From Cylindrotheca closterium (Eukaryota; Bacillariophyta; Bacillariophyceae; Bacillariales; Bacillariaceae), in assembly GCA_933822405.4 (NCBI GenBank), contig CAKOGP040002125.1:145128-209127 (forward strand): a stretch of DNA of 64,000 nt. The letters run 5' to 3'. Below are positions 50,679-61,084 of this stretch, in pieces; within the stretch, counting starts at the first letter, position 1, and each line of letters opens with the position of its first letter. The position numbers and the translations under genes are program-made. The notes beneath the pieces were generated by a model, which saw only the letters and a program-made list of their open reading frames with translations, was not told the DNA's origin and did not search any database.

Positions 50679-53291
50679 ATGAAATCTAGGATCGTCAAGC
50701 GCTTATTGACACAAGCTACGAGGAATTCAAACAACAGATTCTCAATATTATTTGCCAGCGCTACTTCAAGAGTATCAGGAGGATCGAACTCTTTCACACG
50801 ACAGACATTGCCCATTCTATCCTCTTCTTCTGCTGGTGATATTCAATGGATCTCCTCGACTACAAACGACAATGACGACAATGATGATGATGATGATGAT
50901 GATGATAATCTGCACAATGGTACCCAGTCATTAGCGGAAGAATACGAGGAGGACGATGGAGAGGGCTTTGATGAGATGTCATATTCCAACTATGATGACG
51001 ATTTTGATGACGACGACAACGATGACTTTCGTCCACGCAAACATAATCGAAACCACAACTCGAAACGGGACGAACAAGAAGAAGATGAGCCCAGGAGGCT
51101 GTACTTGGATCCTAGCACCAAGTTGGAAGACCGAGTGGATATATTTCTCAATCGAAAGCTGGGGACGATGCACCCGCTGGATATTCGACTATCTTCTGTC
51201 GATCTCATTCGAGAATGTGGCAAAATGAACTCTTTTGAGGGCATGAAGTTTGCCCACGACATTTTGGATCGCATCTTGGAAGAAAAACGCTTTGTGAATC
51301 AAGATGAAGATGGAGATAACAAAGAATCCGTGATATTCATTGCCGAGCGACCCTTTCAGGTCTTAATGTACGGTTGGTCCAACCTATCCCGCAAAGTCTC
51401 GGCGGCACCTGAGCGAATGCGAGAAGTTTTGGAATTGATGATACAAGAAGCAGAATATGATGAACAGACGAGACGAGAAATAAGAGCCATCGGCAACATT
51501 GATGAAGAAGTGCTAGCAAGTTTGCCGTCGTGTCAGCCGACGGTTGACATTTACAACACTCTCCTCCAAGGTTTGGGACAAGCATCCTATCGGTCCATTG
51601 CAGCGGCTGGGGAAGCCGAAGTCGTTCTAAATGTCATGATCAAGCAGAATCAGAAGCGTGGTTGGCATACGAAACCAACCACAAAGAGTTTCACTCTTGC
51701 TATTACAGCCTTTGGCAAGACACAACACTCCACTGCTGGAAAGCGCGCGGAAGCCATTCTTCGTAAAATGATCGAGTACCACGAGGAGGAGAAGCAATCA
51801 TATCTCGAGGAGACTGGCACCGCATATAATTTGCATGATCCATCTGCCAATGTACGAAATATTGTCACTCCCGATACGATTGCCTACAGTGCTGTCATTC
51901 AAGCCCATGCCAAAAGCAATGCCAAAAATTCCGCCGAGGCAGCACGGGATCTGTTGGCGGAGCTGTTGGAAAGCGACCACCCCTCCTTGGTTCCTGACGC
52001 CTACGTCTTTGCCAATACGATCAATGCATATTCAAGCCTAGCAGCTAAGAAAAAGTCGCCAAAAGCTAGATTGGAAGCTGCCGAAAATGCCGAGGAACTT
52101 GTGTGGCTGATGGTGGACCAACTCGAGCATTTCAAACCAGAAGATGGCGAGGTTAATGCGGATGAAAATCCCAACGTTACAGATCCCCCGAAACGAAAGA
52201 TTGTCGCCAAGAAAAAGAAAAACCAGCGGAGTGACGGCCTATCCAGTGTCGTTCCCTTTAATGCTTGTTTGAATGCTTGGGCGGCAAGCAATGCTCCCGG
52301 ATCCGCCGTTCGTGCTGAAGAATTGTTGCACAAAATGTTGGATCCCGAATTCGTGGAGACTACTGGCATTATTCCGAATACTACTTCCTTTAATACTTGC
52401 ATGCAAGCTTGGGCCAAGGCGTCCTCCCGCAATGACGACTCGGCTCCTGAAAAGGCGGAAGAATTGTTGAGTCTCTTGACATCCTTGAAGGATGGTGGCA
52501 TTGCTACTGCGGACATTACATCCTACAGTACCGTCATGACGGCCTATGCCAAATCCAATCGTCCCGACAAGGCTGTCCATACTCGAAGATTATTGGAAAT
52601 GCTCATTTCCTCCGCGTCCGAGGTGGCGGGCAAGCTTAGTGCGGTACCTTTTACGGTAGTATTGAATGCCGTGGCACACAGTCCCAGTCCGTACGATGCT
52701 GCGGGCAGCAGCTCACCAAAGAAAGAAGAAGACGATGGTGATGCCTTTGGAATGGAGGACAGTGATGCCTTTGGAACGGATGCTGATAGCAATAATAGTA
52801 GTGGCGGTGATGCTTATTCCATTGGCCTCAAGACCTACATGGAATTGCAGCAAGACATGTACGATTTGAAGGTCTATCCCGACCATTTGGTGTATTCTAC
52901 CATGTTGGATGTGATTGCCAAGCATACAGATGTTGAATCCATTGAACGCCGGCAACGAGTGGAACAAGTTATGGAAGATGCTTGCGCTGCTGGAGAAGTC
53001 AGTACGTTGGTGGTAGGGAGTCTGCAAAAGGCTTGCTCCAAAGACATGCTGCAACACTTGTTGCAAGTCCCAAATCCCACTGGCATTTCCAGTGTGAATG
53101 CCTTTCCTCGTGCTTGGACGAGAAAGGTGCAACCCCGATTCCGCAGGTTCCAAGGCAGTGGTGGTGGTGGTGGTGGCTCTAGCTCTGGCTACAACAATAA
53201 GAACAATAGCAACAAAAGGAGAAACAATCACAGCGGCAATTCAAACAGCCATAAGCGGGACAAGTACAAGGGAAAACGAAATGCTCAATGA
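50679..53291 (+). CDS. Pentatricopeptide repeat (PPR) protein
   Basis: 870 aa from the ATG at 50679 (MKSRIVKRLLTQATRN), an Arg-rich, acid-free leader that suits mitochondrial import. Next comes a highly acidic stretch (long Asp runs, about 65-120). PPR helices run from about residue 155 to 800: VVPFNACLNAWAASN, TSFNTCMQAWAKAS, TSYSTVMTAYAKSN, DTIAYSAVIQAHAKSN and others, each about 35 residues with insertions between some. The C-terminal tail is Gly-rich then Asn/Lys/Arg-rich, probably RNA-binding. PPR proteins bind organelle RNA and control its processing or translation. No DYW or SMR domain. One exon. The assignment to the family is strong; the target RNA is unknown. Confidence 0.9.
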   Translation: MKSRIVKRLLTQATRNSNNRFSILFASATSRVSGGSNSFTRQTLPILSSSSAGDIQWISSTTNDNDDNDDDDDDDDNLHNGTQSLAEEYEEDDGEGFDEMSYSNYDDDFDDDDNDDFRPRKHNRNHNSKRDEQEEDEPRRLYLDPSTKLEDRVDIFLNRKLGTMHPLDIRLSSVDLIRECGKMNSFEGMKFAHDILDRILEEKRFVNQDEDGDNKESVIFIAERPFQVLMYGWSNLSRKVSAAPERMREVLELMIQEAEYDEQTRREIRAIGNIDEEVLASLPSCQPTVDIYNTLLQGLGQASYRSIAAAGEAEVVLNVMIKQNQKRGWHTKPTTKSFTLAITAFGKTQHSTAGKRAEAILRKMIEYHEEEKQSYLEETGTAYNLHDPSANVRNIVTPDTIAYSAVIQAHAKSNAKNSAEAARDLLAELLESDHPSLVPDAYVFANTINAYSSLAAKKKSPKARLEAAENAEELVWLMVDQLEHFKPEDGEVNADENPNVTDPPKRKIVAKKKKNQRSDGLSSVVPFNACLNAWAASNAPGSAVRAEELLHKMLDPEFVETTGIIPNTTSFNTCMQAWAKASSRNDDSAPEKAEELLSLLTSLKDGGIATADITSYSTVMTAYAKSNRPDKAVHTRRLLEMLISSASEVAGKLSAVPFTVVLNAVAHSPSPYDAAGSSSPKKEEDDGDAFGMEDSDAFGTDADSNNSSGGDAYSIGLKTYMELQQDMYDLKVYPDHLVYSTMLDVIAKHTDVESIERRQRVEQVMEDACAAGEVSTLVVGSLQKACSKDMLQHLLQVPNPTGISSVNAFPRAWTRKVQPRFRRFQGSGGGGGGSSSGYNNKNNSNKRRNNHSGNSNSHKRDKYKGKRNAQ

Positions 53292-53429
53292 ATAGTAATA
53301 TCCTAACCTTGGAACATGACTCTTTTTAATATAGTAGCACAAATCGATCCTACACAGCACCTTATAGCGCAATCATTCTTATACTTAGTCTTATAACCCT
53401 CGATGGTCTGGAATTGCTGTTGGTGGGTT

Positions 53430-54146
53430 TTACCGCTTGGTGGAATTCATGAGTGTCTTGACACTTCGTTGGGCCACAACATCCCACTTCATTTTGGTCT
53501 TGGTAATGGGCAAGACACGGCGAATCTTTTTGAGACTTCCCGGTGCTTCCTCATGCATGGTCGACAGACTATCCAAGACATCATGTTCCCACTTTATAAT
53601 TTGATTGAGAATGCCTTGTTCCAGGCTAGTTAGAGCATCCTCGGCTTCCTCCTCTGGTAAATCCTTTGGTGCTTCCTCTGTTACTGGTGTTGGATCAAAG
53701 GTCTTGGCCATGGTCAAATGATTGTTTCCGTCTTCGTAACTACAAGTATGAATCTTGGTTTCTCCACTAAGAGCATTGTCGGAAGAAAGAATCCATGTAG
53801 CCTTCCAATAGCCAGTGTAAAAATTGGGAAGATCCAACTTTTCGGCATAGGTATGAATCTGCAAATCACTTCCGTCACTGGATTGGAGAACAAATTTGGC
53901 AGCAATCCCCTTGCTAGAAAAGGTCTTTTCTTGATATTCCTTTAGTATTTTTTCCAAACCAGCCGCCAGGGGATGACCACCGGCATTGGATTCCAAATTG
54001 GAGCAGGTCAACGCCGTTTGTTCCGCTGTAGCTTCGTCCAACCAGGGTCCTTCGGGTCGGGCCAGTTTGTGGATATGTTCCGCCACCACGTCAAATTGAC
54101 CAGGGGCTGCTGACCTCAGCAACGTCTTTGCGGCTTCTGTGGACAT
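53430..54146 (-). CDS. CAPZA: F-actin capping protein alpha subunit
   Basis: 238 aa. Alpha subunit of the CapZ heterodimer, which caps barbed ends of actin filaments. Visible family features: KTLLRSAAPGQFDVVAEHIHKL at the N-terminus (matching the APPGEFxEV start), the YTGYWKATWILS segment (family WNGRWRSxW), then SYEDGNNHL and the C-terminal helix with SLKKIRRVLPITKTKMKWDV (family LPRTRxKIDW). The length is shorter than animal subunits (about 286) because of loop deletions. No intron. Start in ACATTGTGG reversed context, a good ATG. Upstream lies a 497-nt divergent promoter shared with the U2 A' gene. No other assignment is plausible. Confidence 0.88.
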   Translation of the reverse strand: MSTEAAKTLLRSAAPGQFDVVAEHIHKLARPEGPWLDEATAEQTALTCSNLESNAGGHPLAAGLEKILKEYQEKTFSSKGIAAKFVLQSSDGSDLQIHTYAEKLDLPNFYTGYWKATWILSSDNALSGETKIHTCSYEDGNNHLTMAKTFDPTPVTEEAPKDLPEEEAEDALTSLEQGILNQIIKWEHDVLDSLSTMHEEAPGSLKKIRRVLPITKTKMKWDVVAQRSVKTLMNSTKR

Positions 54147-54642
54147 TGTGGTTGTGAAGATTGGGATGTGGTTGTATTGGTTGTATTGGTTGTATTATAC
54201 AGTATTCAAAATATTGACTGCCGTTTGAGTTCCTTTTGTTTCGATTATGATTCAAGCTTTGCGTTCATTTTCAATGGATGTTTCGCTGTATGAAAATCCG
54301 GGTATTTTCAGGTAAAAATGCGTCTGGCTGTCATCCAATCATCATCATCGGCTGTCCACAACACATGTGAAAAAGAGATATGAGAATAGGATTTTAGTAT
54401 TGTTTGAATCAAGAAGTACCAGCAGAGGAAGATCCACTAGTACCTTTGTATCTACATACATGCTTTCAACTCCTAAGGTCCTTTCCTAGCCGCACTTGAT
54501 ACACCAAAGACGACAACACCATTACATCTATCTCTATTGACAACAAGCAGACATTCATACATCCAGTATACATTATATTATCCAGTATCAATCCACAATC
54601 TAATACGTCACATCCCACAACAACGCCAAACAAAGCAACAAT
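54147..54642. other. Intergenic, divergent promoter region
   Basis: 496 nt between capping protein alpha and U2 A'. Contains three direct TTGGTTGTA units near 54175-54200, next to the capping protein start. No gene. Confidence 0.5.
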
Positions 54643-55888
54643 ATGAGATTATCCGCCGAGCTCTTGGGTTCTGCCGAGCAACGGACGAATCCATTGGGGG
54701 AACGGGAGATTGTATTGAGGGGCCTTGCGATACCAGCCATTGAACATTTGGCAGTCACCAGGGATGCCTTTGATGCCATGGATTTTACCGACAATCGACT
54801 CACGCATCTTGATAATTTCCCCAAACTGGAGCGATTGGCTTGTTTGCTGTTGTCGGGGAATGTCATTGAATCTTTGGATCCTGCCAACATGTCCAAGAAC
54901 GTACCCAATATACAGTCGATCGATCTATCCAATAACCGTATATCATCACTGTATCAAGTGGGAGCTTTGGGGAAGGCTTGTCCGAAACTGCAATTTTTGA
55001 GTCTCAATGGAAACTCTGTCACAAGTACGTTGGATTTGTTGCATTATGTTTCCTGTATGTTTGGAGAGAGTTTTGAGTTGTTGTGGTTTTTGCCGCTGTT
55101 GTTATTATTATGCCATGCTATACTATTGCTACTACACAAACAACCAGCAACATTGTGAAGTAACCATGTGTTGTTGCTTTTGTGTCGCCAGTTGGATGCT
55201 GCATCATCCATATGTCTACTAATCAACCAATGGGCAACGCGCGAGAGCGTATACCAGGGAGAGAGAATCAAATCCCTTCCATTGTAACTTCTTGTTCATC
55301 CATTCATCTGTCATGTGTTGTACTAACCCATTCCATATCTCTTTTACTGGTTCGTTTCCTTGAATCCATTTGATTGCAACTTGCATCATCATCAACAACA
55401 ACACTTGCAAACACGATATCATGTTTTTTCTTCTTTTGGGGATCATGATAGGACGGCAGCATTACAGGTTATATACAATAAAGCAAATACCGTCACTCAA
55501 GTTTTTGGATTACACTCGGATCACGAAAACAGAACGAGAACGGGCGGATCGACTGGCCAATAGTGCTGCTGGTGCGGCGCTCGAGAGTGACGTTCAATCT
55601 GAAGCCAAGAATGGCGTCAGCGGCAGCAGCACCGCCACAAAGACATTTGTTCCAGGGGAGGGAGAATCGGCCAAGGAATCCTTTGTGACTAGTTTCACCA
55701 AAGAACAAAAGGAAGAGATTCGAGACTTGGTGGCGAATGCTAGTTCACCTGCCGAGATTGATGAGATTGAACGATCCGTAAAGCGGGGGATATTCCCAAT
55801 TTTTGCCCGAAAACGAAGTCTGGATGAAACCCCAACAGAAGGAGACGAAGAAGAAGAAACATCATCCAATAAGAAAAGTCGCGTCTAA
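54643..55888 (+). CDS. SNRPA1: U2 snRNP A' protein (2 exons)
   Basis: Joined 54643..55024 and 55452..55888, 272 aa. The intron is 427 nt, by far the longest in this window, with GTACGT and ATGATAG ends and phase 1. Leucine-rich repeats: DAMDFTDNRLTHLDNFPKL, RLACLLLSGNVIES, NIQSIDLSNNRISSL, LQFLSLNGNSVT, then the junction makes NSVTRRQHYRLYTIKQ, the family motif (human NPVTNKKHYRLYVI). After it LKFLDYTRI, and a C-terminal helical region (EIRDLVANASSPAEIDEIERSVKRG) that matches the human tail. U2 A' binds U2 B'' and the U2 snRNA stem-loop IV. The C-terminus is acidic then KKSRV. Assignment strong. Confidence 0.93.
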
Positions 55889-56096
55889 CATATTTTTAAA
55901 ATCTGATCTTTCTTGTATCCTCCAAGGTTGTCCTCCTATGGTTGCTTGCTCTCGTTTGCAATGCTTCAAAATAAAACATGTCGACTTGGATGTGTTTCCA
56001 AAGCGATGAAGCTCACCTTTATTAGGCCCCACCAGCCTTGTCTAGGCATAATAATATTCATACTGTAGCAGCAATATATAGATTTTAAAACATATA

Positions 56097-57050
56097 TTAC
56101 AACCCCAAAGCTCCTACTCCAATGAGACCATTGGGGCACTTGCTTTCTCCCAATAGATTCGCCTTGGAAAGTTTCGAGGCCAAGTCGTTGTAGGAGTTAG
56201 GATAGTTTTCTCCCCAGTTGAATCCATCATGGAATTGATGATACTGTTCGGCCACATAAAAGGGAAAATCTGCTGTATCCATGACAAAACATAGAGCCCG
56301 AGCATCCGGATCGTCTCCTTTGCCCTTGGCAAAGTCCAACTTGTCACCATTTTCCTGCGACACTTGGATGAGTTCCTTCGCATACGTCGATCCAACTCCA
56401 CCTGGTATCCCGATTACATTGCGGTACTCGAGACCAGTATCTCCCCACTGATCTGGTCGGTATCCCTTTTCATTAAACAAGGCAAAATACTCCTTGCAAA
56501 AGGCTTTGAAACTAGAAGGAGGGATCTGTAATCGGACCACCTCGGCGTGTCCCAAGGATCCATAATCACTAATTTGCAAGGCATTGTGATAACACACTTT
56601 ACCATCTTTGGCCCCTGCCTTGCCACCTGCATAACCAGCCCTTGCGGTTAGTGTCATGTCATCCTTTCGTCCCAAAATGTTGCGTTCGGCTTCCACAAAC
56701 TCGTGTTGAACGTGCCAAAAGCAACCACATCCAAAGTAAACTTCCATCATTTTTTCTTCTACTTCGTCGTCTGCTGCATCGGCAAGATTTGGATTTGTTG
56801 CAAGGCCAGTTATACTAACGGCTCCAACAGCAACAGCAACAGCCCCTTGTTGCAAGAATCCTCTTCGATCCGAGGATGCATCGGAGGATGATGATGCTAA
56901 TGATAATGATGATGTTACGAGGCTCCTCTTTATAGATTTTGGAGACGCTGCTGCTGGGCTCCAGGCAGCGCTGCCACCAATGAGAAAGCAAAATAGTAAT
57001 AGTGCAAGATTGCGGATTATTATCAATCCGTTTCTGTTGAAATTCGTCAT
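56097..57050 (-). CDS. MSRA: Methionine sulfoxide reductase A, thylakoid-lumen targeted
   Basis: 317 aa. Reduces methionine-S-sulfoxide in oxidised proteins. The catalytic Cys110 is in GCGCFWHVQHEF (the usual GCFWG has His in place of the last Gly). Other family marks: RAGYAGG, GHAEVVR, and YHQFHDGF. The N-terminus is layered: signal peptide (about 10-28), AAW cleavage-like plastid motif, then SDRRGFLQQGAVAVAVGAVSITG (61-83), a twin-arginine lumenal signal ending ADAADD. This predicts delivery to the thylakoid lumen, an unusual place for MsrA. The enzyme part (about 100-317) is longer than E. coli MsrA, with an insertion. One exon; the start ATG is the first Met. Confidence 0.9.
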   Translation of the reverse strand: MTNFNRNGLIIIRNLALLLFCFLIGGSAAWSPAAASPKSIKRSLVTSSLSLASSSSDASSDRRGFLQQGAVAVAVGAVSITGLATNPNLADAADDEVEEKMMEVYFGCGCFWHVQHEFVEAERNILGRKDDMTLTARAGYAGGKAGAKDGKVCYHNALQISDYGSLGHAEVVRLQIPPSSFKAFCKEYFALFNEKGYRPDQWGDTGLEYRNVIGIPGGVGSTYAKELIQVSQENGDKLDFAKGKGDDPDARALCFVMDTADFPFYVAEQYHQFHDGFNWGENYPNSYNDLASKLSKANLLGESKCPNGLIGVGALGL

Positions 57051-57435
57051 CCTGTGAACAATTGTGAATAATATGATTGCTGATTGATGAGTATCATACC
57101 ATGAATAATATTATGAGAGCAACTATAATCAATAGAATACCTACAGTACTGTAAAATCTTGCGACGAAGCTATATACCGGTACGATATAGCATATACACG
57201 TGCACTGTATTTACATTGTCGTTGAGCTGCGAGATTGTGGATGGTTTGACTTATCTGACTAACATTGAGACTTTTCTGTAACATTCACACATACAGTATT
57301 GTATTCTTTTCGTTGAACCGGCCAAAACGACCATAATCACGTAGGCATAGCTATCATGCAGACAGCATTGAGCCACTAACAGGTACCAGCAGAAGCAGCA
57401 CCAGAAGCAGTACGAGTAGCAGACACGCCCAGCAC
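57051..57435. other. Intergenic, divergent promoter region
   Basis: 385 nt. Contains a perfect 12-bp palindrome TACAGTACTGTA at 57142-57153, TACCGGTA near 57176 and ATACAGTA near 57293, all in the recurring motif class. No gene. Confidence 0.5.
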
Positions 57436-59087
57436 ATGAAAGAAAAAATGAGCAAAGAACCGTCGAGAGCTAACAAAAGACTGGGCTCATCGCCGACGCA
57501 ATCAGAGTCTGGGTCGCAAGTCGAAGAACGAGCTTCCAAGAAACAATTTGTAGAAGTGCCACAGGAGGAATACGATAGACTTCTCTTGGCCGAGAAGGAA
57601 ATGAAGGAGCTACAGAAGCGTCTAAAGGAAGCAGAAGAAAGGAGAAAGGAAGCAGAAGAAAGGAGAAAGGAAGTAGAAGAAAAATACAAGGCCCTCGAGG
57701 CCCTCGAGACTGGCGAGTATTACACGTCATACAATGACCTTTGGGATATAAATCTCGTAGAATGCAAACCAGATCATCTTGACGCCTTGACAAGAACAAA
57801 GCCCCCAAGCATTGAACGGAATGGTATAAAATACTATCAGCGCACTCTTGAGCTTGCATCCGACGAAACAGGCGACTATGTCGTCGCTGAACAACGAGAA
57901 GATGCGCGCAGCGAAGAGTCATCTAGTGGTTCGGACACCAAGGCTGACACCTGGCCCTTTGACGTTTTGGCTTCCACTCTCGGCGAGGACGGAATGCTTC
58001 CGCTTCATCAAATCTCTGGCAGTCATGTTGTCATGTTGCACACCTCGTACCAGCTGGGAAAGTTTCTGCGTCACTGCATACCTATGTGGCACCGATGGTG
58101 TTTGGGTTGAAAAATGCTTTGTTTGAAACAGTACAAAAACTGATTCACGGGAGCCGGAATTTTAGGGAAAAGACTGACGGAGACAAAGTTACAACAACGA
58201 AAGGACAGGAAGCGGATTCGAACACAAGTGCAAGCGAGACGAATGAAAAAACAGGAAGAAACAATAGCGAAGTGAACTTAGTTGGAACGAAGCATTTTAC
58301 AACAAATATGATTCGATTGAAAGGCCAAGAAGAATGGTTTTTCGACACAGATCCTTATCTGCTGATAGTCCCAATTCTTTCAAGTCAAAATGCGGTTGCG
58401 TGGCAAGGAGAAGGCTACGAAGCGCTATTCATTATTGGAACGCCAAAACTGCAAAACGAAATGGGATGCAATACCGTTCCATTTGACGGAAATCGCTCAG
58501 AAGGTCTCGATCATGAGGACGTGCTCGATAGTAAGGGCATGATTTCTTGTGTCTCATCTAATGTAACCTTGTGGGAGGAGGGAACAACGGCAAGTGAAGA
58601 GGAAATTGAAACTGCCCGGAAATTGCTAGAAACTGCAGTACTCGGTCTAGCGCATTGCGTCATCCGGGATGCCGAACAGTACAAATACGACTGGAACGAA
58701 CAGGAAAGGAGTGCCATGTCAAAATTGAAAAACAGTCGTGTTGTTCCACCAGATCCCAAGCAAGTTTGGGTGCCCTCCGCCATGAAAAGAAGCAATGCGG
58801 AGGACCATTTGCGAGTACGAAAGATTGCGTTCGAAAGCTGCAATGCCGCTGTAGGTAAGAGTCATGTAGGGCATCGAGCCCCGGATCCAATGCTGCTGAT
58901 CGCAAAAGCGGCCAACAACTGGGCAGCCGCTCATCATCAGCGATTGCTGCCTCCTGGAGCGGAAGAAGAAGAGGATGACATGTCCGAGAGAATATTCATG
59001 GAAATGGAATCCCAGCAGGAACACCTTGAAGCTATGAGAAGAGAGCAATTGGATACAGACGTTCCTGGAATGGACATTGGATGGTAA
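57436..59087 (+). CDS. Diatom-type coiled-coil protein with AHLVP motif; frame jump or 59-nt intron
   Basis: Two overlapping open frames form one product. Frame 1 (57436 on) gives a basic start, a coiled coil (about 45-90, with repeated RRKEAEE) and a segment ending WPFD; frame 0 gives SCCHVAHLVPAGK, then a 330-residue domain ending DPMLLIAKAANNWAAAHHQRLLPPG and an acidic tail. Removing 57964..58022 (59 nt, GTTTTG to GGCAG) joins them in phase as WPFD-SCCHVAHLVPAG, which reads well; a 1-base frameshift is the alternative, and then it is a pseudogene or an assembly error. The H-x-AHLVP block is reminiscent of HNH-nuclease-like proteins that are numerous in diatoms, as I recall them; no nuclease activity can be claimed. 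The intron would be the shortest accepted one here. Gene model 0.6, function low. Confidence 0.6.
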
Positions 59088-59623
59088 TGACGAGATACTA
59101 CTATACTGTACTGTACTGTAATGTAGTATAGTACATGAAGATGCCTACTGTACTGTACTGCAGGTCCCGAGGATCATGATCATACATGAGAGGAGATGCT
59201 ATGGTTTGATATTACTTTTTGTTTTGCAATCTAGGAAGAGGGAGGAGTGTGTATTATAATATATATTCCAACAATAAGTAGATAGATTCTCCTTTCTGAC
59301 AATGTAGAAGGAGGTATGGAGACTTGGTTCAATCATTCATTGGTTCCTCCATTGTTGTTATCCCACGTCACTCTATTACCTGGTATTCATACAGGTGTAG
59401 CTAGCGTACCATAACACGTATTATGCAACAGAGGGTCATACACTAAGGTCTGTCTTTTTCTTGGTGTTTTCTTTCTTTTAACTAATAATTCTTACAACTG
59501 GTGGATATGTATATATAGTATGTTTGTTTGCTTGTGCGTTTTGTGCACATACTGTGCGGTGCCCGCTTCTTGTGCATGTACTCTAAGATTTTGTTGCTTG
59601 CTTTGCTCTGCTCTGCTTTGTTG
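59088..59623. other. Intergenic, convergent; TACTG repeats
   Basis: 536 nt between two convergent genes. A tract of TACTG repeats covers 59104-59120 and 59146-59160. The rest is AT-rich with no gene. Confidence 0.6.
59104..59160. repeat. TACTG short tandem repeat
   Basis: Two blocks, about three and a half and three units of TACTG in 5-nt steps, separated by 25 nt. The same unit occurs singly in many gaps of this window. Confidence 0.8.
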
Positions 59624-61084
59624 TTACCAGAGGGAACCAACCACTAGCACCAACATGGTGGTTGCCATTGCCCATGCAGTAGACATTCCATGAGCAGAAG
59701 CCGTTGGACGAGACCCAAAGTCTCGATCCCCCGCTGCCAATTGTGGAATGCCCACCACAATGGTTCCATAATCATAAACGGAAGTAAAGGCACCTGGTTC
59801 GTAGCAAGTATCGTCCCCCAAACTGACATCTTCGCATCTCGCGCTCAAGCCATCGGCACAGATACGACAGGACAAACAATCAGCATATCGGCATCCAATC
59901 AATCGTCCATTCTGATAAAAGAATTCTTCTTGATCATCTTCGATGGTACCAAAGTTGGTATCCCCCCAAGAAGTCTTGATGAGTTCGTAGACACCATTGC
60001 GGGCTTCAAAGTGCGCCGAGTCTCTGGAAATACCCTGAGTGCCGAGATAGGTGTATGGACCGGTACACTTCAAGTACAAGTTAATGTCTTGATCGTTGCA
60101 ATGACACTTGAAACTGATTTGAACGTTTGGATCCGAAGCAAAAAAGACATCTTGAAAGTATGAATTCATAAAGGTTTCCAAATGAGTCATGTTGGCGCAA
60201 AATTCCAAGTGCGATTGGTAACTGCCCAAGGCATTGGAAGTGGCGTTTTCGGAAATGGGTCCAAAGTAGTACTGTGAGAGGAAGGATCCCATGTATCCAT
60301 CATCACAGGTAACCGCATAGGCCAAGGCATCTTCTTCCAGTGGACAGTCCATGGCAATGTACTCTCCGCCATCGCAGACGGTACAGTTGCCACAGCCATT
60401 ACCTTGGCATTGAGTGACAGTACCGTTACCATCTTCCATAAAGTACGTTTCTTGAGCATCAAATTCATCTCCATATTCCGAATCACCCCAGCTCGCTTGG
60501 ACCATGCGATACAATCCATCGCCTCCGAGACTAAAGACAGCGGACTCAATGTTGGATCCGTAATAGGCCTTGTTGCCGTAATAATCGGCTCCACACGCCA
60601 ATTGCCAATTGATTCCCAACATGGTACAATTGCATTCATAATTGAGTGAAAGCTTGACGTTCAAATCATCGTAAGCCTCCAAAAAGGATCGTTCCAAAAA
60701 ACTTTCCACCGTAGACAAGTCTCGGCAATAATCCGAACGCGTGATGCGTTGTCCTGACAAGGCTTGCAAGTCGCGGTCTTCCGAGGCAAAGAATGCTTCT
60801 TCGTCTTCTTGCTCTTCTTGAAAAAATACGCCAGGACGAGGCAAAAAGAGTTCCCCGTGATCCTTCATGAATTCATCAAAGGGACGCATTTTTCCGCGTC
60901 GTTGCATGATGAAATCTCGCATTTCCTTATTGTTGAGTGTTGCTTGAACAGTATTAGTAGTAGCAGTAGTAGCTTCCTCGACAATGGTGGCTGTGGTGGT
61001 GGCAACTGGCATGTGTTCACTAGAAGAAACAAGTGAGGCTTGCAATGCGAGGCAAAGACTGCCTACTGAAAGTACGTTTCTCAT
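59624..61084 (-). CDS. Secreted Cys-rich protein with two related domains, GPI-type tail
   Basis: 486 aa, unrecognised. Signal peptide (1-22), a short charged region, then two homologous Cys-rich domains: the first about residues 118-255 (DYCRDLSTVESFLERSF, YECNCTMLGINW, QASWGDSEYG, CGNCTVCDGG) and the second about 290-425 (EFCANMTHLETFMNSYF, FKCHCNDQDINLYL, KTSWGDTNFG, CLSCRICADG). The SWGD-x-x-x-G and C-x-x-C-x-x-C motifs are shared, so this is an internal duplication. Multiple N-x-T/S sites suggest glycosylation. A C-terminal hydrophobic end with no positive tail after it (AMATTMLVLVVGSLW) is typical of GPI signals. Similar proteins appear in diatom cell-surface sets; function is unknown. 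Confidence 0.8.
   Translation of the reverse strand: MRNVLSVGSLCLALQASLVSSSEHMPVATTTATIVEEATTATTNTVQATLNNKEMRDFIMQRRGKMRPFDEFMKDHGELFLPRPGVFFQEEQEDEEAFFASEDRDLQALSGQRITRSDYCRDLSTVESFLERSFLEAYDDLNVKLSLNYECNCTMLGINWQLACGADYYGNKAYYGSNIESAVFSLGGDGLYRMVQASWGDSEYGDEFDAQETYFMEDGNGTVTQCQGNGCGNCTVCDGGEYIAMDCPLEEDALAYAVTCDDGYMGSFLSQYYFGPISENATSNALGSYQSHLEFCANMTHLETFMNSYFQDVFFASDPNVQISFKCHCNDQDINLYLKCTGPYTYLGTQGISRDSAHFEARNGVYELIKTSWGDTNFGTIEDDQEEFFYQNGRLIGCRYADCLSCRICADGLSARCEDVSLGDDTCYEPGAFTSVYDYGTIVVGIPQLAAGDRDFGSRPTASAHGMSTAWAMATTMLVLVVGSLW

Noticed and set aside
57436..59087. Two separate genes instead of one
   Set aside because: The second frame lacks an ATG at a sensible domain start, and its upstream part continues the AHLVP motif; one gene explains both.
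59088..59623. TACTG repeats considered as a CRISPR-like or centromeric array
   Set aside because: Units are 5 nt without spacers; it is a simple microsatellite.
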